From Thereva unica (Eukaryota > Arthropoda > Insecta > Diptera > Therevidae), in the NCBI GenBank assembly GCA_949987705.1, contig CATLJY010000888.1, positions 1-64,000 on the forward strand: a stretch of DNA of 64,000 nt. Direction: 5' to 3'. The notes under the pieces are model-generated. The model made no database searches, was not told where the DNA came from, and worked only from the letters and a program-made list of their open reading frames with translations. Below, in pieces: positions 46,831 through 54,917 of the stretch (position 1 is its first letter; each line of letters opens with the position of its first letter). Both the position numbers and the translations under genes were made by a program.

Positions 46831-47290
46831 CCGGGGCACACTCGCACCGACTGATGGCATTTTTGAGCGTCGATACATCTTGGAACCGCCCCCCACCACA
46901 CACATGCGGCAACTTCTCCCCCCTCTTGTCGTAGATTTTTTTCAATACATTGAGACAGCGGGTGCCAGACTCAAACTCGGTTTGCACGGCAACGAAATAC
47001 TGACCCTTGTTCGAGTCGCATGTCTGGTTTGGGTCCTGGTACTCTTTTGTGTCTTTGACGCACGTAAATGTCGCTGGGTCGCACTTGAACGAGAACATGT
47101 TGTAGTTCTCGCACAGTGCCTGGCAGTCAGAGTCGCGGCCGCAGAGGACGGTGCTGGTGTCGCAGTTGAGGTTGCGGCGCCGCTCCCCGAGCTTCAGATC
47201 GTAGGATTGGGTGGCGGGCTCGTCGGGTACCGAGAAACTAAACAGCATGACGAGTGCATACGCCAGCAGGGTTACAATAAAAAACAACAT
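46736..47290 (-). CDS. pif-3: PIF-3, per os infectivity factor
   Basis: 184 residues. N-terminal membrane anchor at about 2-20 (LFFIVTLLAYALVMLFSF), then a cysteine-rich ectodomain: LNCDTSTVLC, GRDSDCQALC, FKCDPATFTC, then CDS, RCL and CEC further on. This order of C-x-D/R-x-C pairs is that of PIF-3, a PIF complex member needed for oral infection. TTTAAGAGC lies before the ATG, a late motif. The last 30 or so codons lie in the 122-bp repeat family, so the native C-terminus may have been altered by the duplication. Confidence 0.85.
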   Translation of the reverse strand: MLFFIVTLLAYALVMLFSFSVPDEPATQSYDLKLGERRRNLNCDTSTVLCGRDSDCQALCENYNMFSFKCDPATFTCVKDTKEYQDPNQTCDSNKGQYFVAVQTEFESGTRCLNVLKKIYDKRGEKLPHVCGGGRFQDVSTLKNAISRCECAPDTVRYTHMFDNLVPLCLNSVVAKKLSFLVSV

Positions 47291-47313
47291 CTAGCTCTTA
47301 AAGAAGTAATAAT

Positions 47314-47718
47314 TTATTCAACAACAAACAAGCGAACACGTGCACAATTTTTGCCAGTCCATTTAACGATGCCGACTCCAATTAATTTATCACATTCACC
47401 TTGTGGGTAATTGACTGGGGCAATCTCGTCGATGTGGTATCGTATCTCGGCAATTCCGCCGCTGTCATCCATCATGTAGACGGGGAATCGATCTTCCTCG
47501 GTTAGAGTAAATGCAACCTGCAGCTGTCCACTCTCATCGATTAAAAAATTTTGCATTGTGGAAATCACGTCCACTGTCACCCCGCACCGCCTCATGAGTG
47601 CCTTGGCTGCATCAATTAGCTGATTGTCGTTTTGGTCGCCACTGTCTTCTCGGTACGGGGGAGGGGTGCGCGAGAATAGCGTGCACAGTATATCAAATCC
47701 AGCGATACTGTCGTCCAT
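47314..47718 (-). CDS. Hypothetical protein (134 aa)
   Basis: The start at 47718 is chosen because the longer frame upstream overlaps the divergent p6.9-like gene and has no suitable start motif. The protein is acidic in the middle and looks globular, with two cysteines (RRCGV, GECDK). No family recognised. It is divergent from p6.9 with 28 bases between start codons. Confidence 0.55.
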   Translation of the reverse strand: MDDSIAGFDILCTLFSRTPPPYREDSGDQNDNQLIDAAKALMRRCGVTVDVISTMQNFLIDESGQLQVAFTLTEEDRFPVYMMDDSGGIAEIRYHIDEIAPVNYPQGECDKLIGVGIVKWTGKNCARVRLFVVE

Positions 47719-47746
47719 AGCGCCCGATCGGATACTATAAGCAGGC

Positions 47747-47854
47747 ATGAAACGCGGAGCAACAAGACCAAGAAAAACCAGAAGCACCACCAACAAGAGG
47801 CGTTACATTCGCCGCATTCGCCGCCGTGTCGGTAGGCCAAAATCGAGGCGCTAG
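47747..47854 (+). CDS. p6.9: P6.9-like protamine, viral DNA-condensing protein
   Basis: 35 residues, of which 14 are arginine and 4 lysine, with Ser/Thr between the basic runs (KTRSTTNKRR, RRIRRR). Such arginine-rich protamine-like proteins condense the genome inside the nucleocapsid of baculoviruses and nudiviruses, and phosphorylation of the Ser/Thr releases the DNA. TATAAG ends six bases before the ATG, a strong late promoter. The gene is easily missed because of its size. The composition makes a chance ORF unlikely. Confidence 0.75.
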   Translation: MKRGATRPRKTRSTTNKRRYIRRIRRRVGRPKSRR

Positions 47855-47945
47855 ACATAGAAGGCCGCCAAAGTCGTGGTGGACAATAAAGAAAAAATTT
47901 TTTTTTGCCGGCTATTTAAATGGCTGCACGACAGATTCCAGCAAC

Positions 47946-48413
47946 TCAGAGGTGCTGCGCGATATGGTTCAGACAATCGATATCAATGGAAAGGAAATGA
48001 GGAGCCGGATTTTTCAGCAACTCGCGGGCGTAGTAGAGCACGAAAAAGATCTCGAGTTTCATGGTGGCGCGGGGCGAGCCGGTGAGCCGGGTGTAGTTGG
48101 TGGGCTTATTTTGCTTGCGCCAAGCCAGAAATCCATCAATGAGGTTGCCCCGGGCAATCGCCTCCTCTAGTTTCTTTTTCCACGAGTTTGCGATACTGAT
48201 ATCGTAGACAATTTTGTCGTTTTCCGAGCTAAACTGCTTCACCTTCTCGGGGTCGACATCTTTCAAGTCGTTGACGAGAAATTTCGATATATACGACCGC
48301 TGCTCGATGCTGGCCATGGTCGACTCAAATTCTTCTCGCCGCCGCTGGTAGTACTGGTCTACCTGCTGCATCAGATTGTGGTAGCGAAAGTGGAGAGCCG
48401 CCTCTTGATCCAT
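47946..48413 (-). CDS. Hypothetical protein (155 aa), late type
   Basis: The ATG at 48413 follows GTGTAAG directly. The protein is predicted mostly helical and charged with a tyrosine/arginine-rich N-terminus (YYQRRREEF). No membrane segment or motif recognised. Divergent from the gene at 48473, with 59 bases between. Confidence 0.65.
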   Translation of the reverse strand: MDQEAALHFRYHNLMQQVDQYYQRRREEFESTMASIEQRSYISKFLVNDLKDVDPEKVKQFSSENDKIVYDISIANSWKKKLEEAIARGNLIDGFLAWRKQNKPTNYTRLTGSPRATMKLEIFFVLYYARELLKNPAPHFLSIDIDCLNHIAQHL

Positions 48414-48472
48414 CTTACACATTCATCTTTAGGTATCCAGCCGCCGACAAATGCAGACCTCTACATATAAGT

Positions 48473-49417
48473 ATGGTGAGCAAACAATTGGTTCATCTCA
48501 TGCTGGCAGCCAAGGAGAGCTACGATATACTGCATTCAAAATACATACCAGACACCTACAAGGAAATGTACGAAAATACCCATGGCCCGGTGAGGAAGGA
48601 GGTGCACCGGGTGCTGATAACCATAGAGACTCAGATGCGGCAGTTGGAGGTGGTGAAAAACATCGGTACATACATTTTCGATGCGATGCACATGAATGAA
48701 CATATCGTGCTGGTACTGAAAAATTATGAACTCAGCCAGCACTTTGACGACTACCTGCGGGCCTATGACAAGAACATTACCTATGTACCGGAGGCGCTGC
48801 GCCTGCCCCTAAACATATTGCTGGGCATCGTGAACGCGTATATTGGACGGGAAAATAGACAGCTGCCGCCCAACAAGTTTACGCCAAATGTGGAGGGAAT
48901 CTTTGTCGAGCTCAACAACTACGATCCCAGCAGCAGCGGTGACCAGACGGACTCTGACCGCTACAAGCCGTCGATCCTAGAACTCGTGGAGGCCAGTGCC
49001 GACCCGAAACCCACTACAATCACTGATCTCGATACCGAACCAGTCGCGGACTCTGATGACGAACCAATCCCCGAAGCCGAGATTGTCGAATTGGAGCACC
49101 TCGACAAACCAACAGAGAACCACCAACTACCACCAAAGAATCGACTGTTAGAAGTGTTTGCCCTCTCTGCACCAACTGGAGAAAAAGAGCAGCCCGAGGT
49201 GACTCCCAAAGACGATCTAGAAGTATTTGCCCTCTCTGCACCAACTCAAGAAAAAGAGCAGCCCGATATCGAGGTGTTTACAATATCCACACCTCCTAGA
49301 GAGCAACTCGAGGTGACTCCCAAAGACGATCTAGAGGTATTTGCCCTCACCCAGCCACTCACGACGACCCGCCGCCCCCGCCTCGAATACGACAGCGACT
49401 ACGATTCGGATCTATAA
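48473..49417 (+). CDS. Protein with acidic C-terminal repeats (314 aa), late type
   Basis: The ATG follows TATAAGT directly. The N-terminal 140 residues are helical and globular. From about 150 the chain is acidic and disordered, and the last 100 residues hold imperfect repeats of LEVFALSAPT-x-EKEQP and VTPKDDLEVFAL (three copies), ending DYDSDYDSDL. The repeats are visible in DNA and may vary in number. Unknown function; a tegument-like or scaffolding role would fit. Its stop overlaps the late promoter of the Nudix gene. Confidence 0.65.
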   Translation: MVSKQLVHLMLAAKESYDILHSKYIPDTYKEMYENTHGPVRKEVHRVLITIETQMRQLEVVKNIGTYIFDAMHMNEHIVLVLKNYELSQHFDDYLRAYDKNITYVPEALRLPLNILLGIVNAYIGRENRQLPPNKFTPNVEGIFVELNNYDPSSSGDQTDSDRYKPSILELVEASADPKPTTITDLDTEPVADSDDEPIPEAEIVELEHLDKPTENHQLPPKNRLLEVFALSAPTGEKEQPEVTPKDDLEVFALSAPTQEKEQPDIEVFTISTPPREQLEVTPKDDLEVFALTQPLTTTRRPRLEYDSDYDSDL

Positions 49418-49418
49418 G

Positions 49419-50066
49419 ATGCGATCAGGTCTCTTAATTTTCGACGGCAATAACCGCAAGGTGGTGGTACTCCAGCGCACGGCGCCGTACGCCGATTCGA
49501 CACTCGAGCCGCCCCCCGACGGCCAGCGCATGTTTTTGGAGGAGTTTTGCATCCCCCGCGGCAAGTGCAATGCTCGCGAGTCGGCAGTGTGCGGGGCCGT
49601 GCGAGAGTTTATCGAAGAATGCCGGCTATTCTTTAAGCGCGTCTACATCTACCCGCACCCGTTCAAGCTGCGGTGGCGCGATACCAACAAGAGCTGGAGA
49701 TATGATATTTTTATTGCGCGCACTAGCATCGATTTCGACAACATGATACACCTCAGCCACTGCGAGATACCCACATTCCTATCGAAAATCGACGTGCGCA
49801 CCGATTCATGGATCGTGATACCGCACAGCATATACGCGGCAAAACAGCCGTGCAAAAAGAGCCGCTCCACCCACCACACTTGCTCTAGACTCATAATGTA
49901 CGAAAAGATTCGATCGAAAATACTGGCGTACAACTGCTACAAAGACTACGTGATTGAGAGACTGCCTCTCTACACCGAGCAAAATTACATGCATTTTTTT
50001 TCTTATATCGAAAACATCATGAACCTATACCGGCGGGTCGAGACGGAAAAAGACCCATTGATATAA
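49419..50066 (+). CDS. adprase: Nudix hydrolase, Ac38-like ADP-ribose pyrophosphatase
   Basis: 215 residues, equal in size to baculovirus Ac38. The Nudix box is complete: G48-x5-E54-x7-R62-E63-x-x-E66-E67, in FCIPRGKCNARESAVCGAVREFIEEC. The glutamates bind the metal that helps cleave nucleoside diphosphates linked to another group. The family in baculoviruses removes ADP-ribose and may decap RNA. The ATG is preceded by TATAAG overlapping the stop of the previous gene. Co-oriented with the vp39-like gene, six bases apart. Confidence 0.85.
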   Translation: MRSGLLIFDGNNRKVVVLQRTAPYADSTLEPPPDGQRMFLEEFCIPRGKCNARESAVCGAVREFIEECRLFFKRVYIYPHPFKLRWRDTNKSWRYDIFIARTSIDFDNMIHLSHCEIPTFLSKIDVRTDSWIVIPHSIYAAKQPCKKSRSTHHTCSRLIMYEKIRSKILAYNCYKDYVIERLPLYTEQNYMHFFSYIENIMNLYRRVETEKDPLI

Positions 50067-50072
50067 GTAAGG

Positions 50073-50957
50073 ATGAGCCGACAGCAAAACCAATACCAAA
50101 CTCAGGGTGGCGCTAGCGCCTCCAACTACGGCACCGACCGAGACGTCGGGGGAGTCGATGCACCAGCCGCCCCCGATGCGGCCGAGGAGTCCTACATTAA
50201 TGCAGAGTTTAAATTTAACGCCAACAACGAAGGAATGCGCCAATGCAAAACCAAGCTAAAGGGCATATGCCTCTACACGCTCACGAAAAACTGCGACATT
50301 AACTCTGGTCTATTGGTCGGATGTCTCTGCTACCGCCACTACCAACTGGTTATGGGCATGTCGCTCGTCCGGTTCTCAAACAACGGCGGCATGGTGCTAG
50401 CCCCCGTCTCGCTGAATGATGCGAAATTCCACCGCCACAATACAATCACATCGTGTCGGTCCACCAACTACAGCTACCAAGACGCCATGCAGGATCTCAA
50501 CAACACCGGCCTCTCCACCTCTGAAAAGGAAGACATTGCCCGCTTCCACAACGTACTGTTTAACCCGGTCGGTAAAAATGTCCAGGACAAGCACTTTACG
50601 AATCTCCAACAATACATTCTGGAGCTGAAAAAGGCCTATCAAGAAATCTTGGAGCCATACGCCAACATCACCAAAGACATCAATATCCCACTCATGTTCT
50701 CGACCGAGGAGTACACAAAATGCCTCAACAATAAATGGTGCAAAGATAACTTCCAAGACGCATGCAACATAAACGGCGACGACGGAAACTCTGGACTGAT
50801 GATTTTCAATGTTCCACTGAGCGAGTTCAACACCATCGATCAACTAAAAATCATGACATACTACATAAATATTCGTCCCGGCCAGCTCGGCTATGCTCAC
50901 AACTGCGCCATTTACAATGGAATGTTTATACACGGATTCGCCCAGCAAACATTATGA
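50073..50957 (+). CDS. vp39: Probable VP39, major capsid protein
   Basis: 294 residues. Preceded by a double late motif, TATAAGTAAGG, directly before the ATG, as expected for an abundant structural protein. A disordered N-terminal 45 residues precede a cysteine-containing domain with CLYTLTKNC and CLCYRHYQL, followed by SCRSTNYSYQDAM. The arrangement of cysteines and the S-T-N-Y-x-D segment agree with the N-terminal zinc-binding part of VP39. The length is in the family range. Position next to the Nudix gene and lef-4 is compatible but not decisive. Otherwise it is an unassigned structural protein. Confidence 0.6.
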   Translation: MSRQQNQYQTQGGASASNYGTDRDVGGVDAPAAPDAAEESYINAEFKFNANNEGMRQCKTKLKGICLYTLTKNCDINSGLLVGCLCYRHYQLVMGMSLVRFSNNGGMVLAPVSLNDAKFHRHNTITSCRSTNYSYQDAMQDLNNTGLSTSEKEDIARFHNVLFNPVGKNVQDKHFTNLQQYILELKKAYQEILEPYANITKDINIPLMFSTEEYTKCLNNKWCKDNFQDACNINGDDGNSGLMIFNVPLSEFNTIDQLKIMTYYINIRPGQLGYAHNCAIYNGMFIHGFAQQTL

Positions 50958-51297
50958 TTTGAGATCGAATCGAAAGCTAATCGTTAAAATGAACTACAAT
51001 TGCGATCTCGAAGCCGTTTTCGAATTGAAATCGAAGTAAAAAAGAACGAAAAGGACCGCTAGGTCAAATCGCAAAAGCGATTCGAGTTTCTTTCGTTTTT
51101 TACGCCAAAACGAAAAATTCTCGAAACCTTTTAAAGGCGAATTTTACTTTTAGTATTGTACGCGGTTCTCTTCTTTTAAAATTTCGAATTTTTTTCGTAA
51201 AAACGAAATATTACCGTAATTTTATTTCAAAGTATTTCTTTCTCGCTCTCTTCCTGTTCGAGAATTTTTCGAAGCACTCTAAACTTCGAGATGATGT
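50958..51297. other. AT-rich non-coding region with short hairpins
   Basis: No ORF supported. The stretch is dense in CGAA/TTCG words and small inverted repeats, for example AATCGC-AAAA-GCGATT at 51067-51082 and TTCGTAAAAACGAA at about 51188-51202. It is markedly more AT-rich than the flanking genes. It may hold the vp39 3' untranslated region, a regulatory RNA or an origin; nothing decides between these. Confidence 0.5.
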
Positions 51298-51567
51298 TTG
51301 CTGGGCGGGTATCCAATACTCAACTCGATAAAGAAGTACAACTCCATCATATCTAATAAAGACAAGCTCAACGACTACGAAAACAAAAGCGAAATCATCA
51401 AGGTCGTATCCTTTGTTCTCGCCAACTTGGATCCTATGGTGCTGACAGCTACAACCAGCAACCCCACCCATCCAATCCGCATTGTTATACCGATAAATGG
51501 TATTCGTGCACCCAACGCCGAAGTCAACATGAGTCAAATCATAATAAAAGAATTCCTAGACTATTAA
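51298..51567 (+). pseudogene. Frame without ATG start, possibly frameshifted gene
   Basis: An 89-codon open frame with protein-like composition (IKVVSFVLANLDPMVL, IRIVIPINGIRAPNAEV) lacks an ATG at its start; its first ATG is at about 51436. In another frame an ATG at about 51291 opens a short frame that ends near 51356, as if a shift separated the head from the body. It ends just before lef-4. A minus-strand frame overlaps it but is less protein-like. Low support. Confidence 0.35.
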
Positions 51568-51591
51568 GCCATTTATTGAAAAAAGATACAT

Positions 51592-52851
51592 TTATTTCAA
51601 TATTTCATCGAGAGTTTTCCTACAATTGGCATTAGTTTTATCGAACCTAAATCTGTTGAATAAAATTTTTTTCTCCCCCTCCACAACATTGAATTCAACG
51701 ACGACAAAGTTTCTAATAGAATTTCCCGTCTTTGATATGGCCTCATCAAACATGATCGAGTACTCCCCGTATATCGATGAGAATTCTACATTGTCGGTTA
51801 AAAGGAATTTTCCATCTTTGTAGATTAAATCGATGGTATTTATTCCTTTGCACTTTATGATTCTCTTCTCGGTAAAATACAGCAACCCATCACTGGGCAA
51901 CCCATAATCAGGTACGCGGTCAAGGTAGCCCATGTAGTATTTGTTGCATTTTAAGCTTGCAATATTTTTCGAGTCTATAAATTGTATCATTGGTATGGCC
52001 TCAATAGAAGAGACCTTTTTGTAAATGGAGCCGTCGAGGTTTAGTATTGCGAAAATGTCAATCAAAAAAAACTCTCCGCAAATCTCCTCTAGGAAAACAG
52101 CCAGTACTTGCATTACATTCAAGTTTTTTATACGGATAGTTTTGTTCTTATCCGGTATCAGGCAGCAATCATTGAAGATAAATCCGACATGCCGAACCCC
52201 ATCCAATTTGAGTGCAGTGTATCTAACCGTCAAGGATGGTTCCAGATGATTCCAGTACGAGCGCGATGGTGGTGGTGTCTTGAGCACATTTTTTAAGACG
52301 AGTGTTTTTCTAAAGTGATATGTCAACAAGCTCGTCGCCAGACAATTGCCTTTGACTACTCGCATGAATTCTCCGATATCTCTGCTATCTGTTTCCCATT
52401 CGATGCGAAGGAAATGGCTTTCGTTGAAGCTATTCTCAACAACATTTTCAAAACAGCAATCCGAATCAATTGGCGACACGATACTATCGACACTCACTCG
52501 CAAATTGTCCAGTTGCTTGACATAGACGCGATTGTTGATGGTCTTTACCGGCACCTTGGTAACCGCGTCCACAAACATTTTGCGGTCCTCGATAGGAGTC
52601 TCGGTGGATGTAGTTTCCGCCACATTTAAGAAGATTACTGCTCCATCGACGATGGTGGTGTCTGTTATTGAAGCCTTTTGGTATGTTTTTACCTTTTTCT
52701 GCACAATCACGTTGTTCTGGTCGAAACGAATGCGAACACCGCCCTCCATCGCAAATGTTTTCATCAACTGCCACTCACTAACAATTTCCTTCATTTTGTA
52801 GAGCGTGTGCACATCAGTTGGCACATCGATTGTAAATTCATGCTCCTCCAT
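51592..52851 (-). CDS. lef-4: LEF-4, mRNA capping enzyme and RNA polymerase subunit
   Basis: 419 residues. Part of the viral RNA polymerase, with RNA triphosphatase (N-terminal) and guanylyltransferase (C-terminal) activities that cap late mRNAs. Nucleotidyl transferase motif I is K215-L-D-G; motif IV is PSDGLLYF and motif V is NTIDLIYKDGKF. The N-terminal glutamates and lysines alternate as in tunnel-type triphosphatases. No TAAG near the ATG. It overlaps the end of the 38K-like gene by 14 bases. Confidence 0.9.
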   Translation of the reverse strand: MEEHEFTIDVPTDVHTLYKMKEIVSEWQLMKTFAMEGGVRIRFDQNNVIVQKKVKTYQKASITDTTIVDGAVIFLNVAETTSTETPIEDRKMFVDAVTKVPVKTINNRVYVKQLDNLRVSVDSIVSPIDSDCCFENVVENSFNESHFLRIEWETDSRDIGEFMRVVKGNCLATSLLTYHFRKTLVLKNVLKTPPPSRSYWNHLEPSLTVRYTALKLDGVRHVGFIFNDCCLIPDKNKTIRIKNLNVMQVLAVFLEEICGEFFLIDIFAILNLDGSIYKKVSSIEAIPMIQFIDSKNIASLKCNKYYMGYLDRVPDYGLPSDGLLYFTEKRIIKCKGINTIDLIYKDGKFLLTDNVEFSSIYGEYSIMFDEAISKTGNSIRNFVVVEFNVVEGEKKILFNRFRFDKTNANCRKTLDEILK

Positions 52852-53278
52852 CCCTGGAATACCAGTTGACTAGGCTCTTCTCGATGTCGGCGAGTAATTG
52901 GAAAACGTTTACGTTGATATTCAAGCCGCGGTGAACGTAATCGTTGAGATTAAAGGCAAAATCGAAATTCCCGCGCGATAGCGATTCAGAGTGAACGTCG
53001 AGCAGAATGGTTGGCAGCGAGAGCCAGTCCTTGTTGTGCCGCAGTTCACGGCGCAGCCAATACTGAGACTTGACAGAATTAATTAGGCCGTGTATCGTTT
53101 TATTAAATATTGTATCCCCCCTATCGACCCACGGCTGGGAAGTCCACATTATTGTGACCTTGTTGTTTTTCAAAAAGTCTGCAATCAGCTGGTGCTCGTG
53201 CCTCGTAAATTTTAAAAAGCACGTATCAAAAACAATCACTGCCCTGTACTTGTTTATATTCTCCAGTTCTGAACGCAT
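52838..53278 (-). CDS. 38K-like protein of HAD/NIF phosphatase fold
   Basis: 146 residues from the ATG next to the palindromic late promoter; an in-frame ATG further upstream lies beyond that promoter and inside the divergent gene. AVIVFDTCFLKF stands where HAD proteins have D-x-D-x-T, VTIMWTSQP where motif II is, and NKDWLSLPTILLDVHSES where the K and the acidic motif III-IV lie in NIF/FCP1 phosphatases. The second acidic residue of motif I is absent, so it may be inactive. Baculovirus 38K, a capsid assembly phosphatase, belongs to this fold but is longer. Assignment is tentative. Confidence 0.5.
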   Translation of the reverse strand: MRSELENINKYRAVIVFDTCFLKFTRHEHQLIADFLKNNKVTIMWTSQPWVDRGDTIFNKTIHGLINSVKSQYWLRRELRHNKDWLSLPTILLDVHSESLSRGNFDFAFNLNDYVHRGLNINVNVFQLLADIEKSLVNWYSRDGGA

Positions 53279-53286
53279 CTTATAAG
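53279..53286. promoter_or_regulatory. Palindromic bidirectional late promoter CTTATAAG
   Basis: CTTATAAG reads the same on both strands, giving TATAAG directly before the minus-strand ATG at 53278 and 13 bases before the plus-strand ATG at 53300. One site can thus start transcripts both ways. Confidence 0.6.
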
Positions 53287-53299
53287 GTGCCGCATCACG

Positions 53300-54808
53300 A
53301 TGATCACACACACCATATACTGGCTGACCAGGACAATCTACGAAAAATACAAGGAAAGCATTAATCAGCTTCACCTAAACAACATCATGCTCAATAATTG
53401 TGTGCGCTATCTGCGGGGGGAGCAGGGCGGTACACTTGACCGCCTCTTCCGCGAATGGTCAGACACAGTAGCACCAGAGCGCCCGCCGTACACTGGCGAC
53501 ACACTGGCTGCCTGCAAGTTGGTGGCTACCGCTACCGCTGCCGAGGAGCGCCAGCCCGAGCTGCTGTACGTGAACGGTGTATACGAGGAGCCCGCATTAA
53601 TTTACTTGGAGCGGCAGGCAGTGCAGCACGGCGCCATAAACCTGTTTGCGTCGCCCCTGTTTATTCTGCGCGGCGATATGAGTTTTTTTTCGGCGGTAGA
53701 GAGATTACTCAATCAAATCGAGGCGAAAGAATTCCGCGTTGAGAAAACAAACATTGTGAATGACTTTTACATTTCGTTGACCGGGGGCGAGGGTGAACGG
53801 AAGAGTTTTATTGCAATATTTGCTTCAGAGACCCAATTACAGCACAAATTTAGCATGCAGCCACAGCTGTTGCCCGTGCAGCGGATATTTATAGCCACAA
53901 ATGAGCAAACACTGCGCGAGAGCACGCTAATGATACCGATAATCGAGGCCTTGATCGGGGACGGGGCCTGCACACTGATGAGCACAGTCGAGCCTTATGA
54001 GCTCGCAGACGTAAACTTTGTCTCGGCCAACGTATCTGGAAAGATTATCTGCGCCGAGTCTGACATTGAAAAGATTGTGCATAAAGCGGGCCATCAATTT
54101 AATCTAGTCTGCCAGTGTACAGACTATCGCATGGATTCAGAAGAAGTGGAATTCTGGCTAAATTTGAGGAAACTGCCGTCCTGCTTTGTCACACGGGAAG
54201 TGATTAATGAGTTTCAGAGCAACCCATCAATGTCAATTTGTCATTTGTTTCTGGTCGGCAATAAACAATGCATATCTGTCGAGATGCTATTCTTGGACCA
54301 CAGTCAAATCCTGAAATGCAATATGCCGCCCATGTTGTTGCAAGGTGATACCAAAGGCAATCCATTCCTGCTCGAGAGATTATCACAACACATTACGTAT
54401 TCACAAGTTATGCAAACAATTATTGTCGGTTCGCACTCGCTCGGTGGTGTTGATATGAGTAGGAATCTAGAAAAAATGCAAAAAATCTGCACCGTGCAGT
54501 ATGAAGCCTTTTGTGAGATGATGCATCAATTGTACAATTTAGAAACACCACAGGCAACTGTATTGGTGCACATGAATAACGTGAAACTTTTAAAGATTGA
54601 ATACGGCCATGGAATCGTCTTCCATATATTTGCCCACATATTCAAAACACAGAGAATAGATTTAGAGTACTTTATTAAACTAATCTTAAACAACTATTAC
54701 ACAATCGTGGATTACCAGCTATTTACACAACTATCGCGACTGGCCAGCCGTGTGATTAAACAACAACCACATTGTGGTCACATGAAAAGAGAGATTTTAG
54801 GACGGTAA
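53300..54808 (+). CDS. Hypothetical protein (502 aa), late type
   Basis: The ATG follows the palindromic CTTATAAG promoter. The product is globular along its whole length with no membrane segment or low-complexity stretch. It lies between the 38K-like gene and the helicase, a position occupied in relatives by assembly genes, but no motif identifies it. It ends 109 bases before the convergent helicase gene. Confidence 0.7.
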   Translation: MITHTIYWLTRTIYEKYKESINQLHLNNIMLNNCVRYLRGEQGGTLDRLFREWSDTVAPERPPYTGDTLAACKLVATATAAEERQPELLYVNGVYEEPALIYLERQAVQHGAINLFASPLFILRGDMSFFSAVERLLNQIEAKEFRVEKTNIVNDFYISLTGGEGERKSFIAIFASETQLQHKFSMQPQLLPVQRIFIATNEQTLRESTLMIPIIEALIGDGACTLMSTVEPYELADVNFVSANVSGKIICAESDIEKIVHKAGHQFNLVCQCTDYRMDSEEVEFWLNLRKLPSCFVTREVINEFQSNPSMSICHLFLVGNKQCISVEMLFLDHSQILKCNMPPMLLQGDTKGNPFLLERLSQHITYSQVMQTIIVGSHSLGGVDMSRNLEKMQKICTVQYEAFCEMMHQLYNLETPQATVLVHMNNVKLLKIEYGHGIVFHIFAHIFKTQRIDLEYFIKLILNNYYTIVDYQLFTQLSRLASRVIKQQPHCGHMKREILGR

Positions 54809-54917
54809 AAAAGCAAAAGATCATGAATACGAAAAAACACAAGCGTAAACTACAACTATCTCTAGCATCACCATACTCGCGCGGCTGATTGTTATTGTCT
54901 AAAAAATTTTATTGCAG

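Noticed and set aside
51211..51537. 108-codon minus-strand frame opposite the start-less frame
   Set aside because: Runs into AT-rich hairpin DNA and its composition is less protein-like than the plus-strand frame.
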